Part shown: positions 56,172-64,000 of the stretch, piece after piece
Numbering within the stretch: position 1 is the first letter of the stretch
How the letters are laid out: the number at the start of each line of letters is the position of its first letter
Origin: Nyssa sinensis
Lineage: Eukaryota > Streptophyta > Magnoliopsida > Cornales > Nyssaceae
Assembly (NCBI GenBank): GCA_008638375.1
Contig: CM018051.1
Span: 13,074,369 to 13,138,368, forward strand
Length of the DNA stretch: 64,000 nucleotides
Reading direction: 5' to 3'
Position numbers and translations under genes: made by a program
Notes under the pieces: generated by a model
Told to the model about the DNA's origin: nothing
What the model saw: the letters and a program-made list of their open reading frames with translations, nothing else
The model's database searches: none

Positions 56172-56387
56172 CTAATTTCCAATTTCATGGCATAGCTGAA
56201 TAGATTTTCTACTGTAGAGGGGGGAAAATGTAAAATAACTAAAATAAATGGACTTGAAATTAAGATCTGCCAAAGCATCGGCATTTAATATTCCCAAGAC
56301 CTCCTTTGCATTCAAACTAGCAAGGGCAATGATAATATGCTTGAATATCCATTGAGGATCATGGTTCAAATGAGATGATGCATACAA
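56172..56387 (-). CDS. Conserved minus-strand frame, unknown, copy 2
   Basis: 71 codons; counterpart of 33033-33248 with I for S, L for F, I for M and R for K changes. Open in both copies. No recognised domain. Confidence 0.25.
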   Translation of the reverse strand: MYASSHLNHDPQWIFKHIIIALASLNAKEVLGILNADALADLNFKSIYFSYFTFSPLYSRKSIQLCHEIGN

Positions 56388-57367
56388 GTAAGTGACATCT
56401 GCCTATCCAACAGACAATCGCATCATGACATCCCATGATAGAATTTCCTTGTTAGTAAGGACTAGGTGAGGAAATCAGGTTAAGAATATTAACCGTCAAT
56501 TCTATGAAGTAGATAGATGGGCCTAGAAAAAGCAATCGACGGTGGTCGGTAAAGAAGGCGCATCATTCATAATGAATATTGGGGTATACAATTATAAATG
56601 CTTTTTTTCGGCGTTCTTTTCTTTCGGTTGGCCTTTTCTTGTCTGGTGTAGAAGGAAGAGTCCAAATACCGCGTAAGCTTCGGTGTAACGCATTCTATGT
56701 TGGCTGCCAGACCATCTAGGTGTTGGCCGGGTAGGTCTTTTCAGACTAGTACCTATAAGCCTCTAATTAATATATACATATATATATATATATGTATATA
56801 TATAAATATACATACATACATGATACATAAATATATACACATATATGGGTAAATTATATTAAATTTTCTGGCAATTACCTGACTCTTTTTAAAATTTTTG
56901 ACCCCACCCTCTCTAATTAATTTTTTCTTCTTCAAAATATCAAAGTTGATCATTTCTTTTCTTCTTTTTTTTTTGTATTTTATCAATTTTTATTGACTCT
57001 TTTATTTTTTTAAATTTATATAAAAATAAACTTAAGATAAATTAACTTATTTTCATTTTATATAAAAAAAAATTAAAGTTTTAATCAATATTTATTTAAA
57101 AATGAAAAAATAAAATCAAGAAATTAATTAAAATTGAAAAAATATATTTAAAAAAAAAAAACATGAGAGACACTATTTTATCATTTTTTTAAAATAAATT
57201 AAATGAAGAGAAATATTTTTAATTTATCGAGAAAAATAAAAAAAGTCAACTTAATTGTCAAAAAAACTCATAAAAAATATAGCTAAATACAATCTAATTA
57301 TACGCTTTTATACTCATATATCGTGCAATGGAATGGATAGTACAAAAAGAGGAATGCATTTAGCCTC

Positions 57368-57371
<4 letters not shown>

Positions 57372-57436
<65 letters not shown>
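57372..57436. repeat. Long TA microsatellite
   Basis: About 32 uninterrupted AT dinucleotides; the equivalent run in copy 1 (about 34200-34245) is shorter and interrupted. Confidence 0.95.
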
Positions 57437-57439
<3 letters not shown>

Positions 57440-57538
57440 CACACTAATTTATTACGTAATTAACCATCTAACCACAAGTATGACCATCTATCTTCTGCTT
57501 ATTTCATAAAATATTAGAAATGCCATTTATTTAAATGG

Positions 57539-57941
57539 CGATGTAGGACAAATATGATATCATCTAAAATTTTGGATATATGTTTATGAATTATTGTAAG
57601 ATTTTTTTTAATTTTTAAATTTAAAACTATCTCAATTTAATTATTTTGGATAAAAAAAAGTTTCTTTTCTTTTTCATTTTTAATTTGAATAAGATTTCTT
57701 TATTCTAATAGAAATATGACTTTTGACACACACACACACACAAACACACACACATATATATAGGGAGAGAGAGGAGATTGTAAGTCTCCAATAGAGACAT
57801 ATTTTATTTTTAAATTTTGATATTAAACGTGCACCAAAAAAAAATTATATTTTATTCTCTTCTTGGGAGATTGTTTCCTTTGGTTGATTCAATACAAGAA
57901 ATTTGATGTGCTCAGTTCCTGTCACGTTTTGTGTTGCATCA
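57539..57941 (+). repeat. LTR of degraded Ty3-like element, copy 2
   Basis: Counterpart of 34365-34762, followed by a decayed primer site (TTAGTATTAGAGT at about 57944). Confidence 0.6.
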
Positions 57942-57943
57942 AT

Positions 57944-58425
57944 TAGTATTAGAGTAAGAATTCATATTGGCTAGATAAAAATTAAAGAAGATGAAATCAA
58001 AAAATTCATTAACGTTGACCGTGGAGATCGAGGTTGTGCTAGCTGTTATTAAAGAGCAGGGGTGACAGATTACAAAAGTCCAAGATCAGTTAAGTGAAAT
58101 TCATGTTATGCTTCTCAAATTCGGCCTAAATGCCAACAAAGATTCTTCAATCAGCAGGAATCACGCCAAATGATTTTTCCGAGGCCAACTTGTTGATAGA
58201 CTTGTGCTAAAAAGGCGTCCAATATAGCAACCAGTCTTTGCAGATGATCCGAGTGATAAATAATTTAAAGATTTTGCTATAGGATCTAAAGGAGCCATAC
58301 ATGATAAAAGTTGTGATAGATACTATAGAAGTCAAGATTTTCAAAGTTATCGTATAAAAATTAATCTGCCATCTTTCCATGATCATCTTCATATCGAGAT
58401 AAAAATTAAACAACTTTAGTTTGTG
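57944..58425 (+). pseudogene. Degraded gag fragment, copy 2
   Basis: Counterpart of 34765-35250; retains YYRSQDFQSYRIKINLPSF-like residues and stops. No pol. Confidence 0.5.
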
Positions 58426-59847
58426 ATTACAACTCCTACTGTGAAGAAAGAATGAGAAAATCGTTCATAACTAGAATATGAAAGCATGGATTTAGTGGCG
58501 CCAATAGATAACAGAAGGAATGAGAAATTCTCATAAAAATAGTCAATTCTCTTGACTATTTGTAGGCTAAGAATATAGCCGTTATGACTTAAAATTCAAT
58601 AAGAGAATAATTTGTAACCATCCACAACATTAAAATACATAAATAAATTTGACATTATTGTCTGCGATAAATTTAAAATGTTTAATAACAAAAAATTAAA
58701 TAAACACGACACATTTTCTTTTCCTCACTACTTGGGATAAGAGAAGTTTTAGAAACTTCACAAAACTTGAAAAACATATGTGCTTGTTACACAAAGTTTA
58801 ACATAATTCCTATCACATTTTGTGCTGCATCAAATGAAGAGAGTTTATTTCTCTTACAAATGAGTCCCTTCGGATGGTAGGTCTCATGACTCTAAATATG
58901 AGAAAAATATGCTTTCTCCATTTGATTTAAAGGATTTTTTTTTTTTTTTTGGATTCTCAAAAATATGATTTGGAACCCAACCAGGATTAAAATGAAGAGA
59001 CACGAACAACTTTTTTTAACTGCCAACTATAAGATTTCAATTCTTAATTTCACCTTTCTTCCTTTTTTGCATGTTATGTGAGTCTTTTTTATTATATTAC
59101 AAAGATATTTTTTTATACATTTATTTCAAAATTTTAGTAAACGGATTCAACGAAACAAATTAAAAATTATGCATTTTTTTTTAGAGTTAATTGGTCATAA
59201 GTCCCTTCAAAAGATGCTTAATTATTGTGAAGTCGAAACAAATTAAAAATTATGCATTTTTTTTTAGAGTTAATTAGTCATAAGTCCCTTCAAAAGATGC
59301 TTAATTATTGTGAAGTCCAGGTCCTTTTCATTTTTAAGGTGAAGGACGGTTAATTTATGTTTTTTAAGTTGATATCTATTTTTGATGAGGTGGCGCTAAA
59401 AATTTTTTATATATGGCAATAATACCCTTAAAATAATTTAACTCCACACATTCACAACATTCTTCCACAATTTTTTTGAAGCCAACCTCACGTCGCTTTA
59501 CTCTCAATTATTGCTCTCGTTTCATTTTTGGTTGTGATGAGTTGATTCGTCCAAGTTCTTTCACCATTGTGTAACAGAAAAGCTTTCAATTTGCAATCCT
59601 ACAATAGGGGGTTGATGTCGTGGAATCATGCTTTGGTGCCTTTGATGAAGAAAAGAACGTCTATGGCTAGAAAGAGTAGTGAGATGGAGAAATCGTGCAA
59701 TAGGGGGTTGATGTCGTAGACTTTCAGTCAAGACTTGGGTTTTCAAAGGAGAGAGAAACTAAAATAGGAACAGGAACAACTAGTAAGATTAATCTGCCAC
59801 TCTCTTTGAAATTTTTGTTTTTTGATTTTTGGGTCAAAACAATAAAA

Positions 59848-59952
59848 ATGGAGACAGTCTCAACAACCTCGTTGGCTAATTTCCATCTACTGCCTAGTAA
59901 AGCTAATTGGATTAGGCGCTCTTTGACTCCAACTTGGAGCTCTGGTTTATGA
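59848..59952 (+). CDS. Short basic N-terminus-like frame, copy 2
   Basis: METVSTTSLANFHLLPSKAN then WIRRSLTPTWSSGL and TGA; counterpart of 41513-41617. The conserved stop argues for a decayed exon already broken before the duplication. Confidence 0.2.
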   Translation: METVSTTSLANFHLLPSKANWIRRSLTPTWSSGL

Positions 59953-60522
59953 ATGCCATTGCTGGTGCTCAAGGTTTTGATATGCAGGAGACAAGTGCAC
60001 AAATGCACTCTACTGGTCAAATGGGTGAGTTTTTGTCCACTTGCATCACTGTTCCCATGCCAAATTCTTTTGTGGCCTGTTGTTCCAAAATCTATATCAA
60101 TTTCCTATAAATTTATATTTTAAAAAAAAATCCTAAAGATTTATTCTAATTTTCTTATAAGAATATACTGAAAAATGACACAAGTCAGGTGCATCTTGAT
60201 GGTCTATTGAACAAAACATGATCCGATGACGAAGTGAGAAATGTGTAAATTTTTATACTTTTTGCAATAGTATAAATTTTTATACTTTTCACAACTTGTG
60301 GGTTTTTAATTACCCATTCTTTAAATACATTTTTTTTCACAACCTTGAAAGTCAGTCTTAAGCATCTAACATATGGCTAACAGTTCAATAAAACTAATAA
60401 TAATTAAGAGTTTTCTTAATTTTTATGAAACTGTAAAATTTCACACCTTTGTTGGAACAGACTCTTTTACTGGGAAATTGTAGAATTTCACACTTTTGCT
60501 GTAAGATTTTTCACTAAAAAAG

Positions 60523-61625
60523 GTAATTTCTATTTTGAAGACTTTCATGATTAGATATATGATTTGTATGATTATCTTGATGATATGAGACTTTTAGAAG
60601 AAAAAGAATATTTTTTAGCAAAAGATAAACTTACGAAATTAGCGAAAAAGTGACGGTTTGATTTATAGAGGCGTAAGCAATGTCATGGTAAAATATGTAT
60701 TCGTTTATGGCCAAGAATGTTGAACTTAATGATGAAAATAATTTTGCTAATAAATTATTTATAAATTTTAGAAGATAAATATAAACTAACCTGGGATTAT
60801 GTTACAATGCAAGAATATATTATTGTGAATAAAGAAAATTTTTCAAAACTTTTTCCTAGCAGCAAGGGGGAAGCAAATAAAAAATTGTCGAGGTTATTTG
60901 AGTGATAAGATTGTGAATATTAAACAGTTAGAAAACATGTCATCCTTAGGAAGAATTTTCTTGTCTTAAAAAGTAAAAATCAAGTTATTCCATATTTTGA
61001 AGATAATTATAAGAAGTGAAAGAGAAAATAAAATGTAGTATAAATAAGGTTATTGCGACAATATAAAAATTTGAAGACATGAACACCGCCGAGTACTTTA
61101 GAGTCCCATGTGAGTGCTAATCTTAATAGTAATAAACAGGTCTTTTTACTCAGTATTAGTTTAGACAAACATCTACCACAAATTTAAGCTTTGAATAGCA
61201 TAGGCCCAATTCTTATCATGAGCTATACTGACCCCATTTCTTAGAGAATGTCACGTTTATTCATACATGCATGGAGATACGAAGCAATATGTATTTTATT
61301 TCAGAATTATTTTAAGAATTTATAATTTACAATTTTGAGCTTATTTTAAATAAAATATTTAATTTTTTTATTGTTTTTTATTCAAATTAGAATTCTTTAT
61401 TCTATCATGATTAGGATAAAGATAAGAGTTAAAGGTTTTATAGTCAAAATAGTAGTATTTTAGTTCTATAAATATAATGTAATAAGTTTTTATTATTCAG
61501 CTTTGATCAATAATATTAACAATTTCAAATTTTAAAAAATTTATTCTCTCACTTGAATTGATTGTTTTCCATTATGTATATTGACATTAATCGTATCCAT
61601 CCTTTCACGCTTTTGTCCTACATTA
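60523..61625 (+). mobile_element. Degenerate Ty3-like element, copy C
   Basis: 60523-61287 matches copy A 949-1713 in direct orientation. It then jumps (near 61288) into the 3' LTR, which continues to GTCCTACATTA (61625) without the Tat insertion. The 5' LTR is deleted. This gives the pre-insertion and pre-inversion state. Confidence 0.85.
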
Positions 61626-62251
61626 ATTTTGAAGCAACAGAGTTATGCAAGAGATTGCTTCAAATTCTTTTTTATTTCTTTTGCCTTTTGTGTTGGGCTT
61701 AGGACATTTTAAAAACAATCTACTTTCCAATGTACAACAATGAAACTCCACCAAATTCATTTTGATGACTTTACCAAATTAGTCTTATGAAAAGTATGGA
61801 GAGCATTATATACATAGTTAAGAATCTCCAAATTTGTGAGGTTGGTAATTAAATGCAACATGTGGATGAAAACTGTATTAAACATATGGAGCAAGTAGAC
61901 GCCGGTCAATGGATTGAATCTTAATTTGAATTTAATTCGAATTCAATTCATTTATTTTGATATGGTACAAAAAATTTGATTTGATAATTCAATTTAATCT
62001 GATCCAACTTGAATTTGATAATTTCTTTAATTAAACGGATTGAATTGGCTGATCAATTTAAATATAACATATATATTAATTTTTATTTATTATAAATTAA
62101 AATATATATTTTTAAAAAATGTATAATATTTTAAATATTATGTAATATTTTATATATTATAACATAATATATTAATATATATTATAAAATAATATGTTAT
62201 ATATAATTTGTTAAAAAATTTGATAGAATCTGAAAATTATTTTAATAAATA
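61626..62251. other. No gene; AT-rich
   Basis: Very AT-rich DNA with long A/T palindromic stretches (about 62080-62200). Nothing coding was seen. Confidence 0.6.
62243..62251 (+). repeat. MULE 9-bp target duplication, left
   Basis: TAATAAATA, repeated exactly at 63921-63929. Confidence 0.95.
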
Positions 62252-62332
62252 GGGCAAATTACACCTACCTCCCCTGAGGTTTCTGACAATTACAGAAACC
62301 TCCCCTATAGTTTCTGAAATAACACTGTCCCC
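62252..62332 (+). repeat. MULE terminal inverted repeat, left
   Basis: GGGCAAATTACACCTACC to AACACTGTCCCCC; complementary to the right end with few differences. Confidence 0.95.
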
Positions 62333-62634
62333 CTTCTGGTTTACTGATTTGTAACAGATTCCCCCTTGACCGTTAGTTGACCTAACGGAGTTTGATGATG
62401 TAAGCAATTTTTTGTCTAAATGCCAATTTTACCCCTTACAAATCATGATTAAATGACAAAACTACCCTCACTTTAATAATAATTTTTTTAATTAAAAAAT
62501 AAAACAAAATTCCTCCAACCATCTCCCCCCCCTCTCTTTACAACCCAAATTCCTCTCTTCTCCATCAATCTGTTTTTTCAAATTGCATTCATAAGCTCAG
62601 CAACATATTAACAACAAAAGACACATAAAATAGA

Positions 62635-62811
62635 TCAAACAAGAACAGAGAAGCAGTTGCAGTAATCTTCCATCTTCGACTCCTTAACTAATCCATCAAC
62701 CACAAGCTGCATTGTTGCTGTACCAATAATGAAACGCCTAGTGATGACCTCCTTGCACAACTCGAAAGCAAAATCAAAATCACCCTTTTCACAAACAAAT
62801 GGAAGAAGCTC
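62635..62811 (-). pseudogene. Captured pentatricopeptide-repeat gene fragment
   Basis: On minus, ELLPFVCEKGDFDFAFELCK, EVITRRFI and LVVDGLVKESKMED follow a TTGCAG acceptor-like site (62812-62813). This is the style of the C-terminal repeats of plant PPR proteins (relatives have VVDGLVKESKIEEA, recalled). About 55 residues, not enough for a working RNA-binding array. The frame ends in a TAG-type stop at 62635. In its source gene it would help bind organellar RNA. Confidence 0.65.
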
Positions 62812-62901
62812 CTGCAACAAAGGCAATCACAATTGGCATATATTTTTCAGATTTGACATGCACACATTGAACAAAAAAACAAATATATATATATATATAT
62901 A

Positions 62902-62932
<31 letters not shown>

Positions 62933-62945
62933 TAGTGGGACTTAC
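62812..62945 (-). other. Putative intron between captured LRR and PPR pieces
   Basis: GTAAGT at 62945-62940 on minus, directly after the LRR segment, and TTGCAG before the PPR segment. The 134-nt interval contains a TA microsatellite. If spliced, it would join two unrelated captured exons. Confidence 0.45.
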
Positions 62946-63091
62946 AGCAAGTAGAGAGATGAACAGTTCCCAATCTCTTCAGGAATTGGGCCTGTCAAGG
63001 AATTTCCATCTAACTGAATAATTCCCAAGCTGCCAGAATCGCATATATCGCCTGGGATTGAACCATATAAGGCACTGTTCCCGTCTGCCAT
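62946..63091 (-). pseudogene. Captured LRR receptor-kinase gene fragment
   Basis: On minus, NSALYGSIPGDICDSGSLGI then IQLDGNSLTGPIPEEIGNCS and SLYLL: about two leucine-rich repeats of the plant extracellular LxGxIP type. It resembles the LRR region of LRR-RLKs such as the At3g28040 group (recalled). It ends at a GTAAGT donor where such genes commonly have their intron. No kinase part is present. Confidence 0.75.
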
Positions 63092-63106
63092 TGAACACCA
63101 CCACCG

Positions 63107-63599
63107 CAGTTATGAGTATGGAATCATTATTAAACAGAAAACCGGATTTAGGGTCAACAATCGTAGCTGCGTGAAATCACACCAACCATGCGATTTCTTC
63201 TTGGTCGAGAACCGGTGCCACGAATCGCGATGAATCGATTTAGATTCATCGAGGGGGTTAACGACGGCAAGGCGGTAGCTGGCGAAGCAGTCCCATTTGG
63301 ATGACGACGTGCCACGGGGGTCCATGATTTGGAGGAAGATAGAAATGTAACCAGGCAAAGCTTGCGAGTCTCTTTTTTGGATACACGAGCAGGCGGCAAT
63401 CATATCCCCCGACCTCAAAGTACTTGCTCCATAGTGCCCTAGCTTTAGCCTTAGCGAAATTGAATATGCTCCATTTACACACCGCTGCGAATTCGCCCCG
63501 CCGTTCCACCATCACCGATTCCTGGCCACCGGTAGCGTCACGCGGCACCGCCGGATCCTCCGCCGCGCCTCCATCTCCTTCGTCTGGCTCATCAACCAT
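63107..63599 (-). pseudogene. Captured MATH/TRAF-domain gene fragment
   Basis: From ATG 63599 (MVDEPDEGDGGAAEDPAV) an acidic N-terminus leads to ERRGEFAAVCKWSIFNFAKA and KYFEVGGYDCRLLVYPK. The frame then shifts (extra A in the run near 63378) to RDSQALPGYISIFLQIMDPR and SSSKWDCFASYRLAVVN with WHRFSTKKKSHGWCDF. A second shift near 63165 leads into a SGFLFNNDSILITA-like end. This is the N-terminal MATH domain of a plant family with a strongly conserved core (recalled). The two shifts show decay after capture. Confidence 0.75.
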
Positions 63600-63837
63600 A
63601 TCCAGCTGCTTGTGTTGACTGATTATTGAAGTTTTGGGATTATAATTTTGGATAGAGAGAGAGAGGGGGATTTGGGGTGTGCACTGTTTGGGTTAGGGTT
63701 GAAGGATAGAGAGAGGATGGAGGAGGAGGAGAGAGAGTCTCATGAATTTTTTTTAATAAAATTATAATATTAAAATATAAGGGTAAAATAGTAATTTTAC
63801 TAATTCCGTTAACGGAGTTAAGCAGACAAAACTGACA

Positions 63838-63920
63838 GGGGGGACAGTGTTATTTCAGAAACTATAGGGGAGGTTTCTGTAATTGTCAGAAACCTCAGGG
63901 GAGGTAAGTGTAATTATCTC
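63838..63920 (-). repeat. MULE terminal inverted repeat, right
   Basis: Inverse of 62252-62332, ending GTAATTATCTC where the left end has GGGCAAATTAC. Confidence 0.95.
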
Positions 63921-63929
63921 TAATAAATA
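63921..63929 (+). repeat. MULE 9-bp target duplication, right
   Basis: TAATAAATA, identical to 62243-62251. Confidence 0.95.
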
Positions 63930-64000
63930 AGATTCAAATCATTCTGATTCAATCCGTTTATCAGCCTCGAAGCAAGAGTCTGAACATGAAGAAAAATCAA

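Larger units (their letters stand above)
55102..60522 (+). repeat. Duplicated segment, copy 2
   Basis: Collinear with 31976-35567 plus 40486-42195. It lacks the Copia element; at 58737-58760 the sequence runs GGGATAAGAGAAGTTTTAG without a break. It ends at about 60522, where it jumps to sequence equivalent to 43908. Confidence 0.9.
62252..63920 (-). mobile_element. Pack-MULE carrying three host gene fragments
   Basis: A 1669-bp Mutator-type element. Terminal inverted repeats of about 81 bp (62252-62332 and 63838-63920) share CCTCCCCTGAGGTTTCTGAC and CCTATAGTTTCTGAAATAAC. The 9-bp direct target duplication is perfect, the diagnostic length for Mutator elements. No transposase is present. The interior contains pieces of a MATH/TRAF-domain gene, an LRR receptor-kinase gene and a pentatricopeptide-repeat gene, all reading on the minus strand. 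Non-autonomous Mutator elements with captured host sequence are known as Pack-MULEs. Confidence 0.92.

Noticed and set aside
62729..62935. 68-codon + frame in the Pack-MULE
   Set aside because: Shadow of the PPR fragment on minus, running into a TA microsatellite.

Overview
This window is plant nuclear DNA, most likely from a eudicot. It is AT-rich, dominated by nested LTR retrotransposons, rich in TA, GA and CA microsatellites, and holds only scattered pieces of host genes. No rRNA, tRNA, CRISPR or bacterial-type operon was seen. Almost every long reading frame is retrotransposon gag, pol or accessory sequence carrying stop codons.

Layout. (1) 1-4606: degenerate Ty3-like LTR element (copy A) whose 3' LTR is interrupted by a truncated, reverse-oriented Tat-lineage Ty3 element. 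(2) 5778-18435: last two coding exons of an insulin-degrading-enzyme-like M16 metallopeptidase, split at an exon/intron border by a complete 11.9-kb Tat element (Tat-1, 5902-17838). Tat-1 has gag-pro-pol on + and a spliced accessory gene on the opposite strand. (3) 19967-24993: chromodomain Ty3 element (Reina-like), minus strand, with very unequal LTRs. (4) 25-31 kb: Copia 5' fragment, a long Tekay/Del-like LTR fragment, and a Tat LTR fragment. (5) 31976-42195 and 55102-60522: two copies of a segment carrying a small intact plant gene and a degraded LTR/gag fragment; copy 1 is interrupted by a Copia element (35568-40480). (6) 42952-54888: second copy of the block at 1-4606 (copy B), with the Tat element (Tat-B, minus strand) almost complete. 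Part of copy B is inverted. (7) 60523-61625: third partial copy (C), without the Tat insertion. (8) 62252-63920: a Pack-MULE with 9-bp target duplication carrying pieces of three host genes in one orientation.

The 31-61 kb part is best read as a local duplication of one host/TE block, followed by independent insertions, an inversion and deletions. The sequence at position 1 is probably the end of another copy beginning upstream. The most interesting signals are the three-gene chimera in the Pack-MULE, the hairpin arrays with complementary stem changes in both Tat elements, the spliced antisense accessory gene with its own TATA box in three Tat copies, and the self-inverted segment inside the Copia element. 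All coordinates and homologies come from reading the sequence and recalled family features; no alignment or database search was run.
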